NCBI GenBank assembly: GCA_028554645.1
Contig: JAQOOI010000052.1
Span: forward strand, 87,173 to 151,172
Length of the DNA stretch: 64,000 nucleotides
Direction of reading: 5' to 3'
Source: Omphalotus guepiniiformis
Taxonomy: Eukaryota > Basidiomycota > Agaricomycetes > Agaricales > Omphalotaceae
The notes under the pieces were generated by a model that was not told where the DNA came from, did no database searches, and was given only the letters and a program-made list of their open reading frames with translations. The position numbers and the translations under genes are program-made. How positions within the stretch are numbered: the stretch's first letter is position 1; each line of letters begins with the position of its first letter. Below are positions 9,989 to 22,763 of the stretch, in pieces.

Positions 9989-12799
9989 GTTATAATATAT
10001 CTACCATACTTCTACAGTAAGTTCCATAGGGTAGTATGGTATCTTGAGAGTGTGACAAATTGTCACAATGTAAGTCTTCCATTAGTCCACCAAGAATTAT
10101 GGAAGTCTTATTTAAAAAAAATATTATTATAAATTTCTTTGGCTATATACTGGATTTACACTATACATATGGGAGTATATATCTCTTGCACTGCATATGC
10201 CTTACAGTCAAGATATCTCCAGGAACAATCTAATAGAATAATAAAAAACACATGTAATTCTATACTGATCTAAACAATAAATATCATTTCAGTTTCTAGG
10301 GAAGTATTGAAAATTCATTTGCATAGTTTCAGGAATCTATATATAAGTAATATACATAGTATCATCATATTCTCATGAAATTCTCATGAAAGTATTGATA
10401 TTAGATTATAATACTTTCAGAGAAATATTGAATGTTAGTTTGCATAATTCCACAGATACATTGAAAAGTGGTTTACATGGTATCAACATAAATCTGAAGA
10501 AGTATTGATTTGTAATTCACATACTGTTATCATACCTCTAGAGAGAAGTATTTAATGATGGTTTACATAGTTCCAGAAATATATTCAAATTTAATCCATA
10601 GAATTACTATGAATTTAGAAAAGTATTAATGATAATTGGCATTATGATTGTTTTAGAGAAATATTGAAAGTTGATTTGTACAGTTTCAGTGATCCATTCA
10701 AAGGTTGTATTATACATAGTATTAGTATTTCCAGAAAGATCTTGATACTGGATTATGATAGTTTTAGAGAAGAATTGAATGTTAGTATGATAACTCTAGA
10801 GATACATATAAAAGTAGCATAGAATAAAAATAAATCTAGAGAAGTACTGAAGTATATTCCATATACTGCCACTATACTTCCAGAGAAGTAGTATTATTGA
10901 ATTATCATATTTTCAGAGAGGTATTAGATGATAGTTTACATAGTCCTAGTGGTTTCCATAGATTTACAATAATTTTAGGGAAGTATTCAAATAAAATCAG
11001 CATTGTTTCAGAGAAATATTGAAGGTTGATTTGTATAGTTTCAGTTACTCAAAGGTTGTATTATACATAGTATTAGTATTTTCAGAAAAATCTTGATACT
11101 GGATTATGATAATTTTAGAAAAGAATTGAATGTTAATTTGATAACTCCAGAGATACATATAGAAGTGGTTTACACAGTATCAACATAAATCTGGAGAAGT
11201 GTTAGTATGTGATTCTTCCATTTTCACACTTTCAGAGAAGTATTAATTATTAGTTTGCATAATTCCACAGAAGTATTAATATGTGGTCTACATAATGTCA
11301 TCATGTCTTAATATCACAGTTCAGAGAAGTATATTAGTTTGCCTAGTTCCAGAGATATACTCACAAGTAAAACCATAGTATTATCATAATTTCAGAGAAA
11401 TATTGATAATAAATTGTAATGGTTTCAAGAAAGAATAATAGTTTGCATAGTTTCAGATATATATTCAAAAGTGATTTCTGTAAAATCACCATAATTTTAG
11501 GGAAGTATTAATATTGGATTTTCACAAGTCCAGAATAATATTCAATATCAGTTTGCATAACATCACAGAAGTATTAATATGCAGTCTACATAGTACCAGC
11601 ATAAGTCAATAAAGATATTGATATTGAATTACCATAGTTCCAGTGAAGTATTGAATATTAGATTGCATAATTTTAAGATACTATTTGAAAGTTGTTTCCA
11701 TAGTATTACTATACTTTCAGAAAAGTATTAACATTGAATGATAATAGTGTCAGAGAAGTAGTGAAATGTGATCTACATAGTGTTACCATAGTTCAAGAAA
11801 ATTATGGATATGTTATTTACATAGTGTTATTGTAGTGTCAGAGAAGTATTGATATTGAATTATCACAATTCCAGGGAGGTAGCATCATCTAGCAATATCT
11901 AGCATCAGCTGGCATCAGCTAGCACCACCTATCAGTAGCTGGCATTAGCTAGCAGCAGCTATCAGCATCTGTCAGGAGCTGACATCAGCTGACACCAGCT
12001 GGCAGGACCTGGGAGCAGCTAGCATTAGCTGATACCAGCTGGCACCAACTAGCACCAGCAGCTGACATCAGTGGACATCAGCTAGCATTAGCTGGCATCA
12101 GGTGAGAGCAGCTAGCAGCAGCTCAAATCATCTAGCAGCAGCTGACATTGGCTGAGACTGGCTAGGAGCAACAAGCAGCAGCTGGCATGAGCTAGCAGCA
12201 GCTAACAGTATCTATTAGCAGCTCATATCATATAGCAGCAGCTAACAGTATCTATCAGCAGCTCATATCATATAGCACCAGCTGACATTAGATGACATCA
12301 GCTGACATCAGCTCAAATTGTCTGGCAGCAGCTGGCCTCAGCTGACATCAGGTAGCAGAAGCTAGGAGCAGTGCACATCAGCTAATGTCATGTGGCAGCA
12401 GGTGGCATTAGCTAGCAGCAGCTAACATCAGCTCAAATCATCTAGCAGCAGCTGACATTAGCTGACACCTGCAAGCAGAAGCTACAAGCTGTGCATATCA
12501 GCTGGCATCAACTGATACCTGCTAGCAGGAGCTAGGAGCAGTGCACATTAGCTAGCACCAGCTGACACTAGCTAGCAAGAGCTAGGAGCAGTGCACCTCA
12601 GCTGATGTGGTCTGGCAGCAGCTGGCATCAGCTAGTAGCAGCTAACATCAGCTCAAATCATCTGGCAGCAGCTTAAATCACCTGGCAGCAGCTGGCATCA
12701 GCTGGCATCAGCTGGCAGTAGCTGTCATCAGCTAGCTGTAGTTGACAGTAGTTCTCATCAGCTAGCAGTAGTTGGCAGTAGCTCTCACCAGCTAGGAGT
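9988..12799 (+). repeat. Left arm of the palindrome
   Basis: 9988-11880 is AT-rich and built of degenerate units about 45-70 bp long sharing the core TTCAGAGAAGTATTGA. From 11881 it becomes a CAGCTG-type minisatellite. It pairs with 14441-17222 on the other strand. Confidence 0.85.
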
Positions 12800-15330
12800 T
12801 CATATAGCTGAGATTAGCTGCTAACAGCTTCTAGCATCAGCTAGTATCATCTAGCACTCTAGCATCATCCAGTGGCAGCTTGCATCATCTACCAGCGGAT
12901 TGCATTATCTAACATATACACTATAACTGGGCCAATCCTAGTGTCACAACTACTCCCAGCTGGTGTCAGCTGATGTTAGCTGCTGCCAGATGATTTGAGC
13001 TGATGCTAGCTGATACCAGCTGATGCCAGCTGCTCCCAGCTGCTCCTAGCTGATCCTAGCTAATGCTAGCTTCTCCCAGCTGATGCAAGCTGGTGTCAGC
13101 TGATGTTAGCTGCTACCAGATGATTTGAGCTGGTGCTAGCTGATTTCAGCTGCTCCCAGCTAGTGTCACCACTACTCCCAGCTGCTCCCAGCTGATGCTA
13201 GCTAATGCTAGCTGCTCCCAGCAAGCTGGTGTCAGCTGATGTTAGCTGCTGCCACATGATTTGAGCTGATGCTAGCTGATACCAGTTGATGCCAGCTAGT
13301 GTCACAACTACTCCCAGCTGATATTAGCTGCTGCAAGCTGATGCCAGCTGCTTCCAGCTGGTGCTAGCTAATGCTAGCTGCTGATGCAAGCTGATACCAG
13401 CTGCTCCCAGCTGATGCCAGCTAATGCTAGCTGCTCCCAGCTGATGTTAGCTGCTGCCACATGATTTGAGCTGATGCTAGCTTCTCCCAGCTGATGCAAG
13501 CTGGTGTCAGCTGATGTTAGCTGCTACCAGATGATTTGAGCTGGTGCTAGCTGATTTCAGCTGCTCCCAGCTAGTGTCACCACTACTCCCAGCTGCTCCC
13601 AGCTGATGCTAGCTAATGCTAGCTGCTCCCAGCAAGCTGGTGTCAGCTGATGTTAGCTGCTGCCACATGATTTGAGCTGATGCTAGCTGATACCAGTTGA
13701 TGCCAGCTAGTGTCACAACTACTCCCAGCTGATATTAGCTGCTGCAAGCTGATGCCAGCTGCTTCCAGCTGGTGCTAGCTAATGCTAGCTGCTGATGCAA
13801 GCTGATACCAGCTGCTCCCAGCTGATGCCAGCTAATGCTAGCTGCTCCCAGCTGATGCAAGTTGGCTTCCAGCTGGTGCTAGCTAATGCTAGCTGCTGAT
13901 GCAAGCTGATACCAGCTGCTCCCAGCTGATGCCAGCTAATGCTAGCTGCTCCCAGCTGATGCAAGTTGGTGTCAGCTGATATTAGCTGCTGCCAGATGAT
14001 TTGAGCTGGTCCTAGCTGATACCAGCTGCTCCCAGCTAGTGTCACAACTACTCCCAGCTGATATTAGCTGCTGCAAGCTGATGCTAGCTGCTCCCAGCTG
14101 ATGCTAGCTAATGGTAGCTGCTCTCAGCTGATGCAAGCTGGTGTCAGCTGATGCTAGCTAATGCTAGCTGCTGATGCAAGCTGATGCCATCCCAGCTAGT
14201 GTCAGCTGCTCCCAGCTAGTGTTACAACTACTCCCAGCTGATATTAGCTGATGCCAGCTGCTCCCAGCTGATGCTAGCTGCTCCCAGCTGCTCCTAGCTA
14301 TTGTCAGCTGCTGCCAGATGGTTTGAGCTGTGGCTAGCTGATGCCAGCTGCTCTCTGATGCCATAGCTACTCTCAGCTGCTCCCAGCTAATACAAGATGA
14401 TTTGAGCTGCTGCTAGGTGGTGTCAGCTGATGAGCCAGCTACTCCTAGCTGGTGAGAGCTACTGCCAACTACTGCTAGCTGATGAGAACTACTGTCAACT
14501 ACAGCTAGCTGATGACAGCTACTGCCAGCTGATGACAGCTACTGCCAGCTGATGCCAGCTGATGCCAGCTGCTGCCAGGTGATTTAAGCTGCTGCCAGAT
14601 GATTTGAGCTGATGTTAGCTGCTACTAGCTGATGCCAGCTGCTGCCAGACCACATCAGCTGAGGTGCACTGCTCCTAGCTCCTGCTAGCAGGTATCAGTT
14701 GATGCCAGCTGATATGCACAGCTTGTAGCTTCTGCTTGCAGGTGTCAGCTAATGTCAGCTGCTGCTAGATGATTTGAGCTGATGTTAGCTGCTGCTAGCT
14801 AATGCCACCTGCTGCCACATGACATTAGCTGATGTGCACTGCTCCTAGCTTCTGCTACCTGATGTCAGCTGAGGCCAGCTGCTGCCAGACAATTTGAGCT
14901 GATGTCAGCTGATGTCATCTAATGTCAGCTGGTGCTATATGATATGAGCTGCTGATAGATACTGTTAGCTGCTGCTATATGATATGAGCTGCTAATAGAT
15001 ACTGTTAGCTGCTGCTAGCTCATGCCAGCTGCTGCTTGTTGCTCCTAGCCAGTCTCAGCCAATGTCAGCTGCTGCTAGATGATTTGAGCTGCTGCTAGCT
15101 GCTCTCACCTGATGCCAGCTAATGCTAGCTGATGTCCACTGATGTCAGCTGCTGGTGCTAGTTGGTGCCAGCTGGTATCAGCTAATGCTAGCTGCTCCCA
15201 GGTCCTGCCAGCTGGTGTCAGCTGATGTCAGCTCCTGACAGATGCTGATAGCTGCTGCTAGCTAATGCCAGCTACTGATAGGTGGTGCTAGCTGATGCCA
15301 GCTGATGCTAGATATTGCTAGATGATGCTA
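11881..15330. repeat. 10-bp CAGCTG minisatellite core with orientation switch
   Basis: About 3.4 kb of degenerate 10-base units of the type AGCTGATGCC/AGCTGCTCCC. The units read one way up to about 12800. A transition of about 150 bp, with a short non-repetitive piece near 12880-12950, then leads to units reading the opposite way up to 15330. AGCT, the invariant core, is itself palindromic. Short frames here (for example minus strand 13785-14045) stay open only because of composition. Confidence 0.9.
13070..13855. repeat. Higher-order tandem duplication inside the minisatellite
   Basis: The block at about 13070-13444 recurs at 13481-13855 with an offset of 411 bases and almost no differences, including its irregular units. 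This shows a recent unequal exchange or replication slip within the loop of the palindrome. Confidence 0.8.
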
Positions 15331-17222
15331 CCTCCCTGGAATTGTGATAATTCAATATCAATACTTCTCTGACACTACAATAACACTATGTAAATAACAT
15401 ATCCATAATTTTCTTGAACTATGGTAACACTATGTAGATCACATTTCACTACTTCTCTGACACTATTATCATTCAATGTTAATACTTTTCTGAAAGTATA
15501 GTAATACTATGGAAACAACTTTCAAATAGTATCTTAAAATTATGCAATCTAATATTCAATACTTCACTGGAACTATGGTAATTCAATATCAATATCTTTA
15601 TTGACTTATGCTGGTACTATGTAGACTGCATATTAATACTTCTGTGATGTTATGCAAACTGATATTGAATATTATTCTGGACTTGTGAAAATCCAATATT
15701 AATACTTCCCTAAAATTATGGTGATTTTACAGAAATCACTTTTGAATATATATCTGAAACTATGCAAACTATTATTCTTTCTTGAAACCATTACAATTTA
15801 TTATCAATATTTCTCTGAAATTATGATAATACTATGGTTTTACTTGTGAGTATATCTCTGGAACTAGGCAAACTAATATACTTCTCTGAACTGTGATATT
15901 AAGACATGATGACATTATGTAGACCACATATTAATACTTCTGTGGAATTATGCAAACTAATAATTAATACTTCTCTGAAAGTGTGAAAATGGAAGAATCA
16001 CATACTAACACTTCTCCAGATTTATGTTGATACTGTGTAAACCACTTCTATATGTATCTCTGGAGTTATCAAATTAACATTCAATTCTTTTCTAAAATTA
16101 TCATAATCCAGTATCAAGATTTTTCTGAAAATACTAATACTATGTATAATACAACCTTTGAGTAACTGAAACTATACAAATCAACCTTCAATATTTCTCT
16201 GAAACAATGCTGATTTTATTTGAATACTTCCCTAAAATTATTGTAAATCTATGGAAACCACTAGGACTATGTAAACTATCATCTAATACCTCTCTGAAAA
16301 TATGATAATTCAATAATACTACTTCTCTGGAAGTATAGTGGCAGTATATGGAATATACTTCAGTACTTCTCTAGATTTATTTTTATTCTATGCTACTTTT
16401 ATATGTATCTCTAGAGTTATCATACTAACATTCAATTCTTCTCTAAAACTATCATAATCCAGTATCAAGATCTTTCTGGAAATACTAATACTATGTATAA
16501 TACAACCTTTGAATGGATCACTGAAACTGTACAAATCAACTTTCAATATTTCTCTAAAACAATCATAATGCCAATTATCATTAATACTTTTCTAAATTCA
16601 TAGTAATTCTATGGATTAAATTTGAATATATTTCTGGAACTATGTAAACCATCATTAAATACTTCTCTCTAGAGGTATGATAACAGTATGTGAATTACAA
16701 ATCAATACTTCTTCAGATTTATGTTGATACCATGTAAACCACTTTTCAATGTATCTGTGGAATTATGCAAACTAACATTCAATATTTCTCTGAAAGTATT
16801 ATAATCTAATATCAATACTTTCATGAGAATTTCATGAGAATATGATGATACTATGTATATTACTTATATATAGATTCCTGAAACTATGCAAATGAATTTT
16901 CAATACTTCCCTAGAAACTGAAATGATATTTATTGTTTAGATCAGTATAGAATTACATGTGTTTTTTATTATTCTATTAGATTGTTCCTGGAGATATCTT
17001 GACTGTAAGGCATATGCAGTGCAAGAGATATATACTCCCATATGTATAGTGTAAATCCAGTATATAGCCAAAGAAATTTATAATAATATTTTTTTTAAAT
17101 AAGACTTCCATAATTCTTGGTGGACTAATGGAAGACTTACATTGTGACAATTTGTCACACTCTCAAGATACCATACTACCCTCTGGAACTTACTGTAGAA
17201 GTATGGTAGATATATTATAACT
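14441..17222 (-). repeat. Right arm of the palindrome
   Basis: Reverse complement of 9988-12799. Relative to the left arm it lacks about 60 bp and carries an extra 20 bp inside the minisatellite, differences best explained by unit gain and loss after the inversion arose. Confidence 0.85.
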
Positions 17223-20200
17223 CTAAGAAATTTTTTTTAAAATAAGTTTTTGATAAATCTCAAGACTTACATTAATAATTCTCAAAATATTATCAGCATA
17301 TTTCTCACATAATGCCATGGGAACTATGCTTTACCGGGCCCAGTGTGACTACAAACGATACAACAACAAGACGATTGTTGGGAGATGCCAGACGACTTCT
17401 CACTTAGTGGAGTTGGTTATAGGAGGAGACGACAAGTTCAATGAGTGACCAGACGATCCACTCTTATTCACACTACACCCACAGGCTCCGTGGTACCAGA
17501 TGATTCCGCTTGTAAACACTTAGGCACACTGACTTATAAACTAACGCGACGGTTAACACTTTAAAACTTCTAATCACTCAGAGGGACTTAAGCTTTTCCA
17601 CACACAAATGCTATTAGCTCTATGGGGGGCTCGGGAACCTGTCCTTCCTTGCCTAGGTTCTATTTCTTATATACAGTATTTCTATTTACATAGTACAAAC
17701 AAATGTCGCGATACTTGACAGTTATGAGTGATGTGATGCATATGGTGCACCACGTAAGGTAGGAATGAAGTATAGTATGCGGGAACAGGGTATCCTATAT
17801 TGGGTTATAATCTTGCCTTGTTTATAAAGTATTGCGGTAGTTTGCTAACACTGTATCTTCTTACGTGTTCTACTTCCGCGTTGTCAGAAGTACTTCATGG
17901 TACATCGTACATCTAGACCCTCCTGGGCTCAACAGTGGTCATTAGATATGACTAGCACACAGAGCTACCGCTACCTGGTTTCTAAGTCTGGCCCTCTGAG
18001 TCGGACCTTAGAACAAGTGCCGTGACGCTTTACTGGAGTGCATACTTAGGTAATACCTACACTGAGAAGACCTATTTAGTGCCGATCTACAGTCTTGTAC
18101 ACCTTTGTACACATATACTGGTGGTTGAATGTGCGTTGATGAGAATGAAACGGGGAATAAAATGCTAAAGGGCTAATGAACAAAAACCCAAAAACAACCA
18201 AAACAACCAAGTCACTCCAAAGGTGCAAGTCTGAGGGGGCGTTGTCGAAGGTTCCACACGGCCAAACTTATGGCTTCTTTATTAGAACTTTATATCTTTA
18301 TCACAAGAACTTTATAAGCTTTTTAAATTGCACTAAGACAAAAAGTAGCACGAGACGGTTTTGAACAAGACAGGTGTTCACTGCACAATCACAACCAATT
18401 GACCACAAGATCAAATAACCAATTCCAATAACACAACCAGTTCAATTTAACCAACAATGATCTTTATACAATATCACAATAAACACCGGACTATTAACAG
18501 ACCAGGGCAACTTTATGTTTTTGGTAGGATTTCCCTTCACAGGCACGATTCACGTTATAAAGACGATCCCCAGTGACCCTGTGACTCTATGGTACTCTCC
18601 TGGCTTTTCTCTCTCCAAATTACTGCCCTTTTATACATGCTGCCAGACCAAAAATAATAGAAACGGAAAATATAGCTAAACTGTCCTGTTTTATATATAT
18701 ACCTATATCCGTGTATGTAGGTTGTAAGTATCTGTGTCAAGTATGTCCATTATTACTTGTTATAGATCTATTTTATGAGGCAAACCTCAAAAATGCGTTT
18801 TAATTCCATTATTTTTATTGTGAGCAATATTCAGCCCCTTTATTTCATGTTTTACGGATTTCCTTGACATTTTCTCGGACATCCGGGTTCCATAGGATTA
18901 ATCACCTGATGGAGATTATACCCCTCAAAGTATCACATTGTTCCGTCAAAGGAACTCCTTCAATTCAGTAGTATTCCGAGAAATTTTACTGATCGAGTTT
19001 TTACACCTCCTAACCGGTTTCTTGTCAAGCAATTTTCACTGGACAATTAATCGAAGCAAATTTCCTCGATCAACTTTTGTTCCTGGTGATTAATTAAGGA
19101 GTAAATACCCCAGAACTATTCTAGATCCATTATTTCGACTCTATTTCACGTTCCATCCATTTTTAGTTCCCGCCGGGTTTTTAATCTTTATTGACTGGAG
19201 GAAGATGTTCCCCTAATAATTATATGATGCAATTGACATTGTGATGTCAGAGTTCTTGTTACGAGATTGGGTGAGTCTGATTCAACAGTGAATGGCTATT
19301 GAACAATTCTCTACATCACAACTATACTGACCAGCCTAGAACCTTGATACACATTTTGTACTGTAGGTAATAGAACATGCTTTATTACTCAATTCACAAC
19401 ACATTTTGATTGACAAGGCGGGCATCTTTCAACCCTCTATATTCCTCACTGCAAATGCCTAAAGTGATTAATCACCTGGCTTTTAATGCAGGTGCCGAAA
19501 ATTGGCGCATCAGCGTAATACACCACGGAACTTAGGACTATACAGTGTACTTAGTAGGTTTGTACTGGAGTGATCAATCCTGTGAGGCCGAAAATGGTAG
19601 TGGTATTCCTGCGGTCGTATCAGCGGCAAAATGGAAACAGAAACCTCAAGGAGATGAAGAAGACACAAAGAACATTATTGATGAATATGGGATGAATGTT
19701 AAGATCTCGACAAATTGTCCAAGCCTTGTAAATAACCAGTGAAAGATGTTATGAGACACGTAGCTAGCTAATGAGTTTAATGTTGAGACAATGTCGCTAA
19801 GCAGAACTTTGATGACAACAGCTTGATCTAATCAAGTCTTGATATAGTGCTACGAGTAGTGATGAGTAGTGCAATGTTGCACCTTAAAACAGTCTAGGCT
19901 TGAAATCATGCAGATTGAGAAACATTTTGGTTGTTCAAACATTGGAAACTGAACAATGAGGACTAGAGTCCACCCAGACTGCTAGTTGAAATATGGTAAC
20001 ACACTTAGATACTCAAGCCTGAGTGTAGAGTTAGCTACAGTACATGATATGGTACTTAGCAACTGTGACCAATGGGATTATGAAGAGAGATACTAGTTTT
20101 GCCTCTCAATTTGTATTGGAGTACCAATGTTCCATGCTAATTTAAGGTGGTCAGACCCACCCTCTAAAGACTGGAGACTCTCATGAGTGTTGTTTGATTG

Positions 20201-22763
20201 TAATCCAAGGGAATTATGGAAGTTACAATTCAATCTGAGAAACATCTAAGTCCACTAGACTATCTAACTCCAGCTGGTCTTGCTAACTCAGGTTGGCTGT
20301 AAGACTGAATGCTGAGAGTGCAGACAATCTTGTATTGTTCTGAACAGAGAAATATGTTGTACATTTGGTACCATGATCATGTTACAACTTGTGAACCACC
20401 TTAGTCTGTTGGCTGAAGAGGAAAAATCCTCTAAGTCATTTCTGAAGAATGGAGTTAGACACTCAAGCTGTCCTACCATAGAGCTAAATGTTATTTCTAG
20501 AGTATCCCTCTGAAATGTAACATCTAATTGAGTGATACCCTGAGCCCAGACATCCAAATAGGGAAGATAAAATGGATATTGGGACATAACATTGCCCATA
20601 GCTTGGTGCTAGAACCAGCTAAAAGGAGAAGTACCTCCTGGAGACAAAATCAGATGCAAGATCTGGCCAGATAGACATATGTGCTACTGTATAGCTTGTG
20701 GATGATAGTAATGATGGAGTAGGGTCTAGATGACCTCTGAGACTAAGAGATAACCACTGGGTATGCTAGGAATCTCACCAGCAGCCCCCCAGTTAGGGAA
20801 ATGAAATTTGCAAAATCACTTAGATGTTGTCATATGGCACCATTCTGGACTGATATTGTATGCTGTACACTCTGATTAGATACCCTGAACTTGATTGCCA
20901 AGCCACTATACAGACAAAGTGATTTTTATAAGAATTTTTATATGCAAGATACCTATACATAACAGTATCTAACTGAAAATATCTACAACAATACCTAAAA
21001 AGACACCAATCCCTGCTCAATTAGTCTTTCTGTGATCTATTTCATTTACTCTGCTCAGATTCCCTTACAATTTCGAGATTTACTATATTTTTTGCTGGCC
21101 TGTATATAAGAGCTACCTACTTGTAGATATTTTTCCTTAAGTTAGGACTGCCTAGGCGCACTACCAAAGCAGAACTTCTTCTAGACAAAATTTGCCTGGC
21201 TCTTAGGAGTTTAGTTATAGAGAAATATATCAGTTGTGCAAACTTCTGTAAAGTCCCTTGTGGCAAACTTTGAGAGAGATACTAAAACTGCTGTCCCTGC
21301 TGTTCTGTCTGTGCTGTTCTGCCTGCTGAAACTGTTGCTGCTGCTGTTCTGATTGATACTGTCACTGTTTGGACCATTGGATTGAGTTGCCCACTCCTGC
21401 TAATTGCCCTGAACCAGCCCCTGAACTCCTGAAAAACTAGTTGCCCTCTGTCTTGAACCTGTGTTTTGAGTTGCCCTGTCACTTATACCCTGTTCTGAGC
21501 AGACTGCAGACACTTGCTAGCTCAGTATTGAGTTCTTGAGTTCAATTGTCAAGTTTAACTGCACGGAACCTTTGACAACACCAGCCACACCTCCACAAAC
21601 CCTGTTTCTGGAGACTCTCTCTTAGTCTTTTCTTGCACATTAGTGATGTGATACAAACAAAAGTGGAGTCAACAAGAGATAAGAAATAGTGAGAAAAGAG
21701 ACTGAGAGACAAGAGACAAGACTTAAGACAACGAAATAGAGAGATAAGAACAATTTATTTAGCCAATGCCCTGGTGCTATTCTGATACATAGATTATGTA
21801 ACTATTGAGAAGTGTCAAATGAAGATACTTGATTAGCTAGTTGGTCTACACGGTCCATGACAGCGCAAAGAAGGTAAGGTGATTGGTTGACCAAGTCATA
21901 TGGTTAGCGCTAGCAACAAGTTTGAATAGGGGGTCAATTTGGGTTGCGCAGTAGAGTGTCGGTACAGCAGTTGTGATCTGCCTTCATGTAATGCTCAGGT
22001 GCTATACCAGTGATGTGTTATGAAATGATGGAAGAACAAGAAAGGTGTATTAGTAACAATGAAGGTCTAGTCACAGTACCTCTATAATTGGTCCAGCTCC
22101 ATGTAGATAACTGAGTGGACATTGTACTTCAACCTTCTGAACAACGGTTAGAATATATCACAAATGTAAACAAAACTCCACTGTTCTCCCGCATAAAAGG
22201 ATAGATATGATGATTCTTTGCTTCCATATTGATATTTTCTGATGAGGACAGCATAACACTGCCAAAACTGTACACAACTTCATGTCTCAGTATAGCACTA
22301 CACAGACTTTAGTTACTCATATGTTTCATACTACCCAAGCCCTCAGCCTCACCAGACCCACTGGCAGAAATCCTCACATCAATATCAGTATGAATCACTT
22401 CATGGAGATTATTATGGGAACAATTTAGTTATCTTTAGCAGGCCATTCTGTTAACTCCAAGGTGCACAAGGTCTACAATATCATAAATCAATGCTGTGGC
22501 AACAGTTACAGCAATTTGTGATGATCATGATCATTTGAACTTCTTTAGCCTCATGCAATCTTATCCATCTGATATCTGGCTATGTGAGCTCGAGTAAGGT
22601 GGCAAACTATCAGACCTTGAACTTATAAGGAGACTCAGCAGAAGTGCACCAGATCTTTTGATTCCCCCTCACACATCATACTTCTAGGCACAACAAGCTC
22701 TGAGTGTACCTTACCTGCAACCCCTCATCTCATTGTTAGCCATAACATTCACGGACTCAGAAA
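17223..22763. other. Gene desert with probable LTR remnants
   Basis: No gene was recognised in 5.5 kb. The first 60 bases outside the palindrome resemble part of its outer arm (aatgtaagtctt, then an A-rich run), suggesting an older flanking copy. A possible minus-strand LTR lies at 17343-17934. Minus-strand sequence at 18170-18740 carries a TATA-like tataaaaggg and repeat-like U5 composition. The remainder (19-22.7 kb) holds only short frames with no recognisable motif. Confidence 0.45.
17343..17934 (-). repeat. Possible solo or truncated LTR
   Basis: Read on the minus strand it begins TGTTGAGCCC and ends GTCACA, the TG...CA ends usual for LTRs, at a plausible 592 bp. Flanking pentamers do not match, no partner copy is in the window and no polymerase fragment adjoins it. 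Confidence 0.25.

Larger units (their letters stand above)
9988..17222. mobile_element. Giant palindromic (foldback-like) element, about 7.2 kb
   Basis: The right part is the reverse complement of the left. The outermost ~1.9 kb pair collinearly: base n pairs with 27210-n at both the outer end (9988/17222) and the minisatellite edge (11880/15330), so no net indel accumulated. Further in, a copy-number difference of about 30 bp appears. The arms are not perfectly identical (for example ccatagggtag left against ccagagggtag right), which argues against a pure assembly artefact. No open reading frame of known type lies inside, so any mobility would be non-autonomous. The design, long inverted repeats made of shorter tandem repeats, resembles Drosophila foldback elements, but homology is not claimed. 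The left end abuts an LTR, so target duplications cannot be tested. Confidence 0.85.

Noticed and set aside
13785..14364. Minus-strand frames rich in SWxQLxxA repeats
   Set aside because: Artefact of the 10-bp CAGCTG minisatellite; overlapping frames are equally open and there is no gene context.
11881..15330. CRISPR array or phage-type repeat-spacer structure
   Set aside because: Repeats are contiguous 10-mers without unique spacers, and the DNA is clearly eukaryotic with spliceosomal introns.
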